Notes: a model not told the origin generated them from the letters alone. A stretch of DNA of 64,000 bases from Linum tenue (GCA_946122785.1 CAMGYJ010000011.1:4154001-4218000), one strand, 5' to 3'. Shown: positions 37,587 through 49,345, counted from the stretch's first letter. A program made the numbers and translations.

Positions 37587-40223
37587 ATGACCCGTAGCCA
37601 GTCGGGAGGTTTACTGCCGTTGAACCCTGAGATTGAGCGCACCTGCAAACAACTTCGGAGACAACAGCAAGCTAGACTGGCTACGGTGGAGCGTCGAGAC
37701 GGCCAATTGACCAGCGACTCCGACGACGAGCACGAGATGGAAGGAAATCAGAACCCGCCTCCTCAGAACCAGATCCTGGGGAACGACCAACACCCCCAGG
37801 GAGCTGGGCACCATCACCATCCACCACCACCGGGTCCCACCCTGGAGTACTACTATACTCCCCGGATTGCTGACATCCGCCCGGTCATCCTCTATCCACC
37901 CATTCCTGCCAACAACTTTGAGATCAAGCCAGGCTGGATTCAGCTCATCACATCCTCTATCCAGTTCCATGGCTTGAAGGATGAGGAAGCCCGGGTACAT
38001 CTTTCACGTTTTCTGCAGCTGACGAACGGGTTCAAGCTGAACGGTGTCCCGGATGACGCAATCCGCCTTCACCTCTTCCCCCATTCTCTGGCGGGGAATG
38101 CTAAGAGGTGGTTGGAGACCCAGCCCCCACTGTCCATCACTTCTTGGGACGATCTGGCGGATAAGTTCGTGCACAGATATTATCCGGCATCGAAGACTAC
38201 TGAGATTCAGCGGGAGATCACTCACTTCCGCCAAGAGCCAGATGAGTCCCTTCGTGATGCATGGGAGCGGTACATGGGATACTTCTGGCAGTGTCCCCAT
38301 CACGGTTTCAGCGATGCTTTCACAGTAGGGAACTTCTACAGCGCCCTCACTCCAGATAGCCAGAGGGTGATCGAGTCTCTATGCCCAGGAGGGGATATCC
38401 TTACTAAGACTCCACCCGAGCTGAACCAGATGATCAGTACTTTGGCTGCCCGCGATCATTCCTGGGGGCAGAGCAGCAGAGGCAGGCACCCCCGGGACCG
38501 TGGTGTGCATGCTATGGAGGCCAGATCCGGGTTAGAGCAGCAGGTGGCTGAGTTGGTGCAGACACTGAAGCAGCCTAACAGTCTCCTTCCGGGCCGAGGT
38601 GTAGCTGCGCCTCCAGTAGCTCAGTGCTAGTGGTGTGAGAGTCCAAACCATATGGTGGAGGACTTCCAGGCTATGCGGGAGTCCTCTACTCCCCAAGAAC
38701 AGTTGGCCTTCATCGCCAATGCTCGGCGCCTCGATCCATACAGTAACACATACAATGAGGGATGGCGCCAGCATCCCAACTTCGCCTGGAGCAACAACAT
38801 CAATAAACCACCTGGTTTCCCAGCACCAGCAGGTGGTTTTCAGCAGAGGCAGCCTTTCCAGGCTAGACAGGGACAACCATTCCAGCAGCCCCAGCGTCAG
38901 TATGCCGAGCCAGCAGCAGCGTCAGCTCCCGATAATCAGATGACCGAGCTGAAGAACGTTTTGGCGGCATTCATGACCACCAGCCAGGCGAATATCACGA
39001 GGATGGATCAGGCCATAGCTTCGCTGGAGGCAGGGCAGAGAAACCAGGGTGCCATTCTGCAAGATTTGCAGAACCAGGTTGGCGCCATAGCTCGCCAGAT
39101 TACTACTCGGGCCCCGGGGACTCTACCTGCCACCACCATCCCCAATCCACGGGACCCGCATGAGACAGCACATGCCATTTTCACCCTGAGCGGCAGGCCT
39201 ACATCAGCTGATCCTGCCCCGACCAGGCAGGAGGAACTACTACCTGCTTCAGCACTTCCAGCCGGTGATGCAGAAGTGCGGGTGGAGAAGGAAGCCCCGG
39301 CTCCCAAGCCACAACCAGTGGTGAAGGAGCACGTACCCCAGCTTCCCTTCCCCACTCGCCTTCACAAAGACAAGTTGGAGACTGAGTTTTCCAATTTTAT
39401 GGCAATGTTGAAGCAGCTCAACATCAGCATACCATTTGTGGAGGCACTGTCGAAGATGCCCAAGTACGCTAAGTTCATGAAAGATCTCTGCACCAACAAG
39501 AAGAAACTCTGGGATCTCTCGACAGTGCTGCTGAGCGAGGAATGTTCTGCCATCCTGCAGAACAAGCTGCCCGAAAAGCGCAAGGATCCAGGGAGTTTTA
39601 CTATCCCTCTTACTATTGGCAGCATGCATGTAGGAAAGTCCTTGGCGGACCTAGGAGCTAGCATTAATGTCATGCCATATAAATTGTTCAAAAAGCTAGA
39701 CCTAGGTGAACTTAGCCCTACTAGGATGAGCATTCAGCTAGCTGATCGTTCCGTGGTGCATCCTAGGGGTATCATAGAAGATTTGCTTGTTAATGTTGGT
39801 GCATTCACATATCCTGTTGATTTTGTTATCCTGGACATAAATGATGATGTGGATGTACCCTTGATTCTGGGTAGACCATTTCTTGCCACCGCCAAGGCAC
39901 TGATTGATGTGCATGATGGTAAACTGATTCTGCGTGCTGGAAATGAACAGGCTATTTTTCCTGTGACTGACTTTGATCATTGTGCTATGATTTCTGTATC
40001 GCCTGTGCATGCTATTTCTGATCAGGTACACGAGCCTGTCGTGTATCCTTATGCACCTCTCATTTTGCAGGACCCGCCTATCATTCCTTCGCCGCCACTC
40101 CATCCAGTCTCGCCTCCGAACAAAAAGCTCAAGGAGGAGTGGCGGCCGAAGCCGCAGGTGGCTAAGCCTGCACGGAAGAAGAGTGGAGACCACTATGAGC
40201 TGGTCCCACCCCCTGCACCATGA
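37587..40223 (+). pseudogene. gag-protease ORF interrupted by one in-frame TAG
   Basis: One frame of 879 codons runs from ATG at 37587 to TGA at 40223 with a single TAG at 38628-38630. The first part has the retrotransposon Gag core (LAGNAKRWLETQPPLSITSW, then FVHRYYP). The TAG lies inside a zinc-knuckle-like C-x2-C-x4-H motif that has also lost its last Cys. The second part contains a retropepsin-like fold with ADLGASINVMPYKLF and LILGRPFL, which places the catalytic Asp in DLGA. The rest of pol is absent. Codon use stays coherent across the stop, suggesting it arose recently or is tolerated. Confidence 0.9.
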
Positions 40224-42246
40224 CCACCCTGGCCATCCGAGTACTCACTCGCCTGCATCTTGCCGGATGGCCAGGTCGAGCTGACTTCTGCTGGTGGTTG
40301 CAACCGTCGGGTGCACGGTCATCACCTGAAGCTGTACCTCAAGAGCGACGTGGATCCGCTCTTGGAGGCACCTGTTCTTGCACCTCCCTGAGTATCCACC
40401 ATGGGCGTCCAGCTAAAAGACGGTAAAGAAGCGCTTGTGGGGAGGCAACCCCACCACGGTTTGACTTTCTTTCTTATGTTTCGAGTCGGATTGCGATTTG
40501 GTTTTGTTTTGGTTTGTTTCATTTGTTCTGGATGATGTCTTATTGGGCTGACATCGGACCTAACATATTCTGGTTGAGCTCTTCTGTTCCCCTTGAGCTG
40601 TGCTGTGTTCCCGACTGGTCCATTTCCAGTCCTCTGCAGTCCGTGCATACCGGTAACATCGTTCCCCTTTCCTTCCCTCTTCTCCATTGAGGGCAATGTC
40701 GATCTTAAGTGTGGGGGGGGGGATGTTTATCTTTTGACTGCATTAGATCTGTTTGTGTGTGCTTGGAGCCTAGTCCACGTCCAAATCTTACGATTTGAGG
40801 GCTCCAAGTACTGCTGTTTGATCATATTAGCACTGTGTTTTGATGGATGAATTGATTGGTTTTCGGATTAATGCATGACAACTTGTTTGCGACTAGGACA
40901 ACCTATGATGAGGACTGAGATGTGCAGTAAAACGACGTAGGGGTTCAGTTTGTCAACTGTTTGCTTGCCAACTGTGACTTGATCTGACTTGATCTGATTA
41001 CTTGTCCTTGACAGTCGTTTATGCATCTAGTTCAGGGTATCAGAATGTGAGATAGAGCATATAGGTAGCCATGTGAGATTTGAGCCTGCTCGTTTCTTTC
41101 TTGTGCGATAGATCCCTCTTCCATGATGTGTAGCATTCACGTTGTCACTAGCTAAGATGATGGGGGCATAGGATTAGCCCACGCCCAAAAAACTGACTGT
41201 CCTGATGTGTCATATCCCCTAGTCAGCCCCTTTGAGCCGTGTGTTATCCTTTCTTTTGGTTTATAATGAAAAAATCACCCTTGTTGCATCTTTTAGAAGG
41301 TTCCACAGAGTGGTTTTTACATATTCTCTGCTGTTTCTGCTAAAGTCTATGTGAGTGTTGGAGGTAGTGCTTAAAAGTTGGGCAGGTGTTTGAAATTTAT
41401 GCAGAAGTGGTGGCTCTCTTAAGAAATGAAAAGAAAAATGAAAGAAAAACAAAGCAAAAATTTGAAAGCAAAAGAGAGCCACTACCAAAAATCTGAATAA
41501 TGCCCAGTAAGCAGTGTTTCTTAGCAGTCTGGCTTGGAAATGCTGATGTTTATGCCCCCTTCGCTCTTGTGCTCTTAAGATATTGAGTGATGCAGAATAG
41601 CAGAAAGAAAATACCGGGTTGTTTGACTGTGATTGTGTGTTTGGAAAATGTGGAACCTTTTGCTATGAATACTTCCACCACCTAAAAGGCCTTTTCCCCA
41701 TGTCCAAGACCCTAGCCAGTCATTTGAACCTGTGTCTAAGACCTCCTGATTAGTTAGTGGTGACACCCCATATGTGAACTCTAGCATTTAGAGGCTGCCA
41801 TCATGGTGAAGAGATGATAGGGATTGAGAGAAATAGCATGCGCATCTTTCGCATCAGATTGTCCTGACCCCACTGGTCGAGAGTGAGTGATTCATTTTCA
41901 TTTTCTATATGCTCTTGTACCCCGGTGAGGACCTAGATTGCTCGGTCTCTATTCTGATGTTTTGAGTTGGATGCATGAGTTGACTGTTTTGAGTAAGTGG
42001 TTGAATCAAGTCTAGGTTGGCTAGTGAACAGACGGGAGACTCTTCTTTTACTTGATTTGCTGCACTCGAATGTCCTTTGTGGTGGTTGTCCAGGTTGTTA
42101 TTGAGGTTGTGCATGTATTGATGTTTGAAACCCAGTGCGATTCGCGTGAGCTGTGCCTTTATGACTTGTCCCCAATGTTGGTTGATTGAAATATGTAAGC
42201 TTACCTAGTGTCTGACTTGGTTTGCTTGGGGACAAGCAAACGGTTA
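40224..42246. other. Non-coding interior of the LTR element
   Basis: No pol domain is visible. A G-rich run TAAGTGTGGGGGGGGG near 40705 resembles a second polypurine tract, often found just after Athila-type coding regions. The remainder shows only short ORFs. Confidence 0.7.
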
Positions 42247-42260
42247 AGTGTGGGGGAGTT
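42247..42260 (+). other. Polypurine tract
   Basis: GTGTGGGGGAGTT directly precedes the 3' LTR, the expected position for plus-strand priming. Confidence 0.85.
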
Positions 42261-43599
42261 TGATAGACCGATAATCATACATGTTTTCACCCCTATTCTG
42301 AAGCCGTTTGTGATGAGGAATCTCGTATTTTAAGCCGATTTCACGCTAGGTTGTGTGTTTTTGTCATATTTCAGGTCCTGGCGTTGGAATCGAGGCGGAG
42401 AAACGAGTTCTGGGTCGAAAGGAGCAAAGTTGGGACGGATAGGGCTAAAGGAGCAAAATACCCGGTCAGGTGGCCAAATACCCGACCGGGTATTCACCAC
42501 TTTTGGGCGCCCGAGAAGCAGAGAGGGGCCCGGGCACAGCAGCAAAATCCCCGGTCGGGGATTATGGCGATTGACCGGGGATTCTTCCCTTAAGCGAAAC
42601 GGTGCGCTGCAGAGATACCCGGTCGAAGCCCAAAATACCCGACCGGGTATTTCGACCGGGTATCGCGACCAGGCAGCTGATTTAAGGAGGAAGAAGGCCA
42701 ACATTGAAGGGTTCCGAGTTTTTGAGAGAGAAATCGATTCCTAGAGAGAGAAAGCGACGAACCAGAGTCCCCAAGCGCCATAGATCGATCTTCAACACCA
42801 TTGGAGCCCGTCTTGAGCTTGGAGAAGTGCGATTAAACGTCCAGGAGCAGGAATCCAACTTCACAGTATGATTTCCGCGTCTGAATCTGCTTTTGCTTCT
42901 TTCTCTATGGAGTAGTTTCCCCATTCATCTGGGTATGGAGAACCCTAGATTTGTATGCTAGGTCTGATTGTATGAACCCAAGTACAGAGTTTGTGAATTG
43001 ATTATATTCGATTGAGGTTTGAATGATTGAATGACTTGAATCCTGATCAAATTCCTGTTGTTTCTGCTTTGACCTAGAATGAGAATATCTGCCTAGGTTG
43101 ATAGAGTACCCTTAATCGAAGGTGGCGAACTGGTGACTTTAGTCGAGGAGCCAATTCGCTATTCTGTACCGAAGTTAATTCGGTAGTGGAGGTTTGGTTC
43201 ATTAGGGCCTCAATCTGTTTACTCCGGTGGAGGTTAGTCGCCCGCTAGAGACTCAGATTGAGAGGGTCTGGAGACCTTTAGTCGAGACTTCAGGCTAATT
43301 GAGAACCTTCCGCAGTATAACTTTCATGAAAACTGAACTTGGTAATTACAATCCGACTTAACTGCAGTCTAGGGGGAACCATATCCGGGTGACCTCTCTT
43401 GACTTGACAACAAACCGTTTACTTGCTTTGTGTTTTGTTGCTTGAGTTTCACTAAAACTTCACTGCTAAATAACAAGAATTCACCGAGTAGTCATCACAT
43501 CTAGGACCCGGGTTGATAATAAAACCCAAACCCGCTATACTACGCTTTAGGAAGTGGTTACACTTGGCCATTTTCTAGAGTGACAGTAGGAGTGAGTCA
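42261..43599 (+). repeat. 3' LTR
   Basis: This is the right copy of the 1339-bp repeat. It differs from the left by seven substitutions in my reading, for example TCCCGG to TCCTGG near its start and GACTCGAC to GACTTGAC near its end. Confidence 0.95.
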
Positions 43600-43604
43600 G
43601 TAAC

Positions 43605-44346
43605 GCCGACCTGCTTTGCTGTGATGTGTTGGATGCTATGGAAGAACAGGAACAAGTTTGTTTTTGAGAAGGAGTTAGACTCGACAAGCTCCTTACCTTG
43701 TAGAGTGGTGACGTTGGAGAAGCATATTGAAGAGGCGGCCATAAAATCAGCGCTTGTTTTTGCCGGTGGGGCTGCCCCGTCTCAGCGGCTGATCGCTTGG
43801 AAGGCCCCTCCGCCGGGCTGGTCATGCTTTAACACGGATGGGTCGGTGGTGGGTGGCAATGCAGCAGCGGGCGGGGTTATTCGGAGGGAAGATGGTCGTA
43901 TGTTGAGAGCGTTCTCCGGCAACTTGGGGGAAGGATCAATTACTAGAGCGGAATTGGCGGGAATTGCTTTCGGACTGAAAGCAGCGTGGGAGATTGGACT
44001 TCGACAGGTGCAGGTACAGACTGATTCCCATATAGCTATTCAACTCATTGGGGGAGCAGGGGAACGACACCCCCACTTGGCATTGGTCTCCGAAGTGCGA
44101 AGACTCTTAGCTCTTGATTGGCAGGTGGAAGTAGTTCATGTGTTCTGGGAGGGTAACGTTGTAGCTGACTATTTAGCGTCTCTTGGACATGGACGTCCTC
44201 CGGGGGTTCATTTCGTTGATACCCATTGTCCGATTCTAAACTACAGGCTACTTTTTGATTGTATGGGAGTTTCCACTCCTCGTCTTGTTCGTAATGAATA
44301 ACGGTTGGGGTGCCCATTAGCACCTGTTTCCTACCCAAAAAAAAAT
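43605..44346 (+). pseudogene. LINE fragment, right half (RNase H)
   Basis: The frame continues the LINE cut at 36096. It starts with WMLWKNRNKFVFEKE, then an RNase H domain with CFNTDGSVVGGNAAAGGVIR, ITRAELAGIAFGLKAAW and VQTDSHIAIQLIGG, and ends VADYLASLGHGRPPGVHF. This RNase H section is intact as a reading frame to 44301. A short poly(A) run follows at 44338-44346. It retains the catalytic Asp (NTDGS), Glu (RAEL) and Asp (QTDS). Confidence 0.9.
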
Positions 44347-44591
44347 TATGTTCTCATCGCCAACACAATTTTGAGTAAATAGTTGTGGTGAGACTTTGAT
44401 ACGTGATTCACACAAGAGTACCTCTATCAAACTATCCAATCAATTTAAGGTGAAGTAAAAGTAACCACATAACCTGCAGGCATTCATCTAACTTATGAAG
44501 AATAATGGGCAATAACAATTTTGTGCTAAGTTACGGAGAAGGTGGTGCTCATTTGGGTTTGAACAAAGGTTAGAGCTCGTGACACATGGGC

Positions 44592-44726
44592 ACGTCGCAA
44601 TTGGAGACGTCGAGCAGCAGTTGAGGCGGGACAAGGGAGGAGGAGAGGTTATTTGAAGAGCTTGCTTAGAGCTTGTTGATTTCTCTTATACATCAGTTTC
44701 ATATATGTTGTTGTGTTAAATTCCAG
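44592..44726 (+). pseudogene. Second copy of the ERF 3' end
   Basis: This is the same ERF tail and 3' UTR as the copy at 34878, including TATTTGAAGAGCTTGCTTAG. After the foldback insertion the 3' UTR resumes at 45862 with AAATTCAATAGCA, as in the source gene at about 31000. Confidence 0.87.
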
Positions 44727-44727
44727 G

Positions 44728-45864
44728 CAAAATACAGTTGTATATCCACCACTATCAGATTTGTGACAAATATATCCACAACTATCAAAATATACGAAAT
44801 ATCCAAAAATCGGAAGGTTGTGTGACAAATCTATCCACCTCCGTCTGAAACTATAACGGCGTGTCAGATGGCGTTAAATTGACTAATGAAATGCTAAATC
44901 AATGCCATCTCACCTGCCACATAAGTCAAAAAGCAACCAAACTTTACACGTAGATGCCAAATAGTCTAGTTGAATAAAGGCAAAATACAGCTGTATATCC
45001 ACAACTATCAGGTTTGTGAAAAATATAACCACAACTATCGAAATACACGAAATATCCATTTCCGTCCACTCCGTTAACTCCGTCAGTTAACTTGATGACT
45101 GGACAGACAGTGGATGCTTAGTTGGCATGTTTCTGACCCCACTGAATGACGTGGATTAAAAGAGAAAAAAATTAAAAACCGAAAAAACCACAGATAGCGA
45201 GACTAAAAGTCCAACCCAGAAACACGCCCGATAACCATTGATCCTCCTCCGATCGACACCTCCACCCCCAAATAACCATACCCCAAGCCCAAATTTCGAT
45301 TCCAACCACAATCCCCAACCATTGCCTCCCTTTTACTCCGACGGCTTCCATGCAGTCGGCGCCATGGTGATACCAAGCTTGAATCTCAAATAAAAAAAAC
45401 TTGAATCTAACCAAATCGCCAACAGAGAAGACTCCAGCAACGAGGTCTAACAGATAACAGTGTAAAGTTTGGTTGCTTTTTGGCTTATGTGGTAGGTGAG
45501 ATGACACCGATTCAGCATTCCGTTAGCCAATTTAACGTCGTCTGACACGTCGTTATAGTTTCAGACGAAAGTGGATAGATTTGTCACACAACCTTCTGAT
45601 TTTTGGATATTTCGTGTATTTCGAAAGTTGTGGATATATTTGTCACAAACCAAATAGTTGTGGATATACAACTGTATTTTGCCTAAATTTTTTTCTCTTT
45701 AAATCCACGTCATTTAGCATACCAACTAAGCATCCACCGTCTGTCCAGTCATCAAGTCAACTGACGGAGTTAACGGAGTGGACGGAAATGGATATTTTGT
45801 GTATTTCGATAGTTGTGGATATATTTGTCACAAACCTGATAGTTGTGGATATACAACTGTATTT
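44728..45864. mobile_element. Interleaved foldback elements
   Basis: Four related arms occur in the order A (44728-44958), B (44985-45175), A' (45460-45686) and B' (45690-45864). A' is inverted relative to A, and B' relative to B. All four termini carry AGGCAAAATACAG or its complement. B/B' also share ACTCCGTTAACTCCGTCAG-like sequence. The unit sits in a copy of the ERF 3' UTR, with AAATTC at both outer flanks. The middle (45190-45450) is GC-richer and of unknown origin. Confidence 0.75.
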
Positions 45865-46538
45865 TGCCTAAATTCAATAGCACACATAACGATATGTCTC
45901 ATACATTTAAGTGGTGAAAATTTGCTCACCATTGCATGTGGGTTCTTTGTTTGTTTGTTTGTTTGTTTTTTTCTTCTCTTCCCAACCATTTGTGTGGTAT
46001 TAAAATGTAAGTGAGACCCAGAAGTGAAATTGCATTGGAATGACATTGATGTAGCTAGTATGAAATTGATGAGTGAAGTAATTGCTAGAGTTGCTTAGAT
46101 GGCAGTAGGTACCACACTTGAAAGTGAAGAAGGATTGCATTGTTGGAGATGCTCTAAATTCTAATGGACTGAACTTGGCAGGCACCCCAGTCCATCAACC
46201 AGCCATAAGCCCATAACCAATAAGGAAAAAGAAATTACAAGAAGAAACAAAACAATCAACTTATTTGAATGCATTTGAACCACGTGGTACGACATATGTG
46301 CAAATAATCATCCAATAAGCATAGACCATAACCATTAATGATGTTGGTTCATGCCAGACTATCTTAATAGAAATTAGCAACATATCCAACCAGTTTAAGG
46401 TGAAGTAAGAGTAACCACATAACCTGCAAACATTCATCTAACTTATGAAGAATTACTGGACAATAACAATTTTATGCTAAGTTACAGGGAAAATTAATGA
46501 AGAAATCGCGAACTATGTCTTTTTCTTCACATACAACC

Positions 46539-46612
46539 AGGAGGTTACTTTCGGGCTTTCCGTAGTCTGAGACAAGGTGATCCTTGTCGCCAGCTGAGTT
46601 TCAACTTCACAA
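46539..46612 (+). pseudogene. Micro-relic of a LINE reverse transcriptase
   Basis: The translation GYFRAFRSLRQGDPCRQLSF corresponds to the conserved RT motif seen intact in the first LINE (GYFSSSRGLRQGDPLSPLLF). It is about 70 bp long with no other LINE sequence nearby. Confidence 0.6.
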
Positions 46613-46684
46613 GCTAACTAAAGTTAGTATGACAGGACGAGCACGAGATTGTCATGTTTTTTCAAAAGTCACTGCCTGCCTTTG

Positions 46685-47105
46685 GGGATAGTTAATCTGC
46701 TAACTTGAAGATTTGTTAGCAGATACTAACTGATATCCAAAATACATGAACAAATATCCAAGTACTAAAGTATCTAGAGAGCATAGACTAGTATTCAAAG
46801 TTTGCTAACTAATCTCCACCATGAATCAACTATTATCCCAAATCCACAAACTAATATCTAGTCAACACAGAATAGTATCCAAACAAAACATAATTAGTAT
46901 CCAGATAACACATAAGAGTATCCATATTGAATACTAGTTGGTTGATTGTGGATATTAGTTGATATATGCTATCTGGATACTAGTTTGTGATATTTTGAAT
47001 ACTAGCCTGTGCTATCTAGATATTTAGCAGATTTGGATATTAGTTCATACATTTTGGATATTAGTTAGTATATACTAACGAATCTTCAAGTTAGCAGAAT
47101 AACTA
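46685..47105. mobile_element. Foldback relative of the large Mutator-like element
   Basis: Inverted ends read GTTAATCTGCTAACTTGAAG on the left and, inverted, GTTATTCTGCTAACTTGAAG on the right. The arms extend about 100 bp with repeated GATATCC/GGATATT motifs. The terminal GTTANTCTGCTAAC is shared with the element at 51192-57583, so the two belong to one family. I found no exact target-site duplication. Confidence 0.75.
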
Positions 47106-47911
47106 GGCTGGCTTTGAGACATAAAAATACAGTAGGAATGACAATTTCTGTGAGTTGAACATATACATGATTTCTTTATGACCTACAGGACTAACATGCT
47201 CTATATGTTTCTTATTTTGTGTGTGGAACTAAGATAAATACACAAGTGAAATGTGTATTCTCTACTCATGAGTATGGAAGATAGGCATGTTTTCTCTTTT
47301 TAAAAGCTTGTCATATGTGGAAGTAGATATTCAAAGTTTCTGCTATGGTGTGCCTTGTTTGTCTATCTTTACCACGAATAAGATATTGGAAGAAACTAGG
47401 GCTTGTTTGGAGGATGTGATTTCAAGTGAATGATTTAATGAATACATGTAATGGTGAGATTGTGTAGTTTTTTTCGGTTTAATTTGATCCAGAATACATG
47501 TAATACCTTTTTGTGGCCCCACCCACAATCATTCAAATTGTGTGATTTCTAATCTCAACCAAAAGTTGAGATTATAATAAGGGATTGTCTGTCCATTTTA
47601 TTGTTCCATCTTTATCCCGGGTAATTTTGATTTATCCCATTGCTACCCTCATCAGCAACACAACTCGCCATTCTTTCGTGCAATTTCCAGAAAAAGAAGC
47701 AAATTATCATAGCTCCTCCCCTGCTCCTCCATTCGACAATATCTAGCCCTAAAATTCTCCCTCTAGCTCCAATAAAAATCCATTATCATCGCTAGCACGA
47801 CGGAGCCGGACCTAATTTTACACATCCCGCCATTGGAAAATCCTTGGGAACCGAAGCAGAATGGCCTCAACATCTTATTCTACCGGCAATTGAAGAAACT
47901 CATTCGTTCGT

Positions 47912-49111
47912 TCATTGTTTGCGGAATGAAAAGGAATATCCATAGTTTAGTCGTGCCGAACCTTGCTCTACACATCTCGCCATTGGAAAATCCCCAGGAA
48001 TCGAAGCAGAATTCTCTTCCTTCAAGCATGTATTCTCCATCTGTAAACCGGTTATGAACACTTGATACTTTTGCTTCTCCTGTTCAATTGCCACCTGTAT
48101 ATCGTGCCACACAAAAAAATCACAACCATTCTCCGGCTGTACAATAACGCTCTGTTTGGCAACAAGGGGGGTGCAAATTGCAGGGGGTGCAAGTTGAGGT
48201 GCAAATTGCTGGAGGGTGCAAATTGCTGGGGGGTGCAAGTAGAGGGGTAAATTGTTGTTTGGATGAAAAAGTAGGGGGGTGCAAAATGATGTAAAAAAGA
48301 GTTTTAGATTATTATATATAAAGAGTACATATAATAATATGAACAATTTAATTCATTAAATACGAATATCAAACGTGTTATACGGGTTTTATATGCGTTT
48401 AGTACGGGAGCCATCAAATGCACGAAAATAAACGAACGAGAGCCATCAAAGTAGGAGGGTGCAATTGGGAAATCAAAATATATTAATGATAATTTTATAT
48501 TAGAAAAAATATTAAATTATTTTAATAACATTATTTATTTTCTTTTACACTTTCTCACCATCTATCTGATTTCATTTTCTTTCCTCATCTCTCCAAGTGG
48601 GCGTGGGCCCTTTCTCTCTCACCATGTGTGTGGGACAACATCAAGAAGGACTAATTAAAAAAATGAAAAAATAAAATATATCTCCCACAATGTTTTACGC
48701 CCCAATTTGGGGGGCTTACCCAAACAGTAGATTTACCCCAGCCATGCACCCGCCTGCCACTGTTGTAAAAGAACCAAATGGGGGTAAATATTTCGATTTC
48801 TGTGCTTACCCCTCAATTATGCACCCCCCACCATTTGCACTAGGTTCCCAAACAGAGTGTAAATGGCTCTATTAGTGAAGCAAGAACACACCTGAAATCC
48901 AGTAAAGTAGAACAAATATGGAACGCCGAACCTAATCAACAAAACAAATTACCTGCGTTGGACTCCATTTAGGGCAGCTGAGGAACTTTCTATTAGGATT
49001 ACCAGGTGTATGCAATGTTTTGGTGATTGCAAGAGACCCACAATTACAAGTGATGGAAATCTCTTCCTCGTCGGCCCCGAGAATTCGTCGGTTTCGTTGC
49101 AAGGAGCTCAT
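47912..49111 (-). CDS. GRF-type zinc-finger protein, 127 aa, two exons
   Basis: Exon 1 is 49111-48953 and exon 2 is 48136-47912. The GT-AG junction joins the frame cleanly. The protein starts MSSLQRNRRILGADEEEISI. The zf-GRF signature is C22-x-C24-G, then NPNRKFLSC ending at C46, and after the splice C58-DFFVWHD. The second exon continues as a charged, coiled-coil-like helix (AIEQEKQKYQVFITGLQMEN). This layout matches small plant GRF zinc-finger proteins thought to bind single-stranded nucleic acid. The 816-bp intron is mostly the nested TIR element. An in-frame upstream ATG at 49192 is possible. It may be a captured host gene or an accessory gene of the element. Confidence 0.75.
48149..48858. 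mobile_element. Nested TIR element inside the GRF intron
   Basis: The ends are CTCTGTTTGGCAAC and, inverted, CTCTGTTTGGGAAC. Both ends continue with GTGCAAAT-type repeats such as GGGGGTGCAAATTGC. It occupies nearly all of the GRF intron and leaves both splice sites intact. No clean target-site duplication was seen. Confidence 0.75.
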
Positions 49112-49198
49112 TTGCCCACAACTATTGTGATTGTGCTTGCACGCGATGTTGGCCGGGAGGCTGCCGATTCCGTCGCGAGGAGTCTCTTGCACTGATTG

Positions 49199-49345
49199 TT
49201 TCTCTTTTCACCAACTGCAATAAAAGGAAAACAAAAAAAATGGAGGAGCTTTTCGCAAGGAGTTTCTAGCACTAGTTCTTCTCTTTTCACCAACTGCAAT
49301 AAAAGACAAACAAAAGGAAACAAAAGGAATGGAGGAGATCGAATA
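49199..49345. repeat. Tandem duplication upstream of the GRF ORF
   Basis: Two copies of a stretch of about 70 bp contain TCTCTTTTCACCAACTGCAA (49202 and 49271) and AATGGAGGAG. They lie in the probable 5' region of the GRF gene. Confidence 0.85.

Larger units (their letters stand above)
36097..43599 (+). mobile_element. Athila-like LTR retrotransposon with gag-protease only
   Basis: Two 1339-bp LTRs start TGATAGACC and end GTGAGTCA. A perfect 5-bp duplication GTAAC flanks the element (36092-36096 and 43600-43604). A tRNA-Asp primer-binding site and a polypurine tract are present. The only coding region is gag plus a retropepsin-like domain. No reverse transcriptase, RNase H or integrase motif occurs in 40224-42246. 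I counted seven substitutions between the LTRs and no net length change, so the insertion is young. It is a non-autonomous TR-GAG-type derivative that would need proteins from a complete relative. Confidence 0.95.
30850..46490. repeat. Tandem triplication starting in the ERF 3' end
   Basis: Three units share landmarks in the same order. Unit 1: ERF end at 30850-31000, a block with CCAGCCATAA near 31755, and a block with GTAACCACATAACCTGCA near 33241. Unit 2: an ERF-end copy at 34878-35010 and the CATAACCTGCA block near 44468. Unit 3: an ERF-end copy at 44592-44726, the CCAGCCATAA block near 46199, and the CATAACCTGCA block near 46417. Unit 1 contains a Mutator-like insert. Unit 2 is mostly replaced by a LINE with a nested LTR element. 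Unit 3 contains foldback elements. The order fits an old tandem triplication followed by insertions. Confidence 0.75.

Noticed and set aside
45172..45507. A 111-aa minus-strand ORF in the middle of the foldback complex
   Set aside because: It starts in one inverted arm and ends in another, and the composition gives no recognisable domain.
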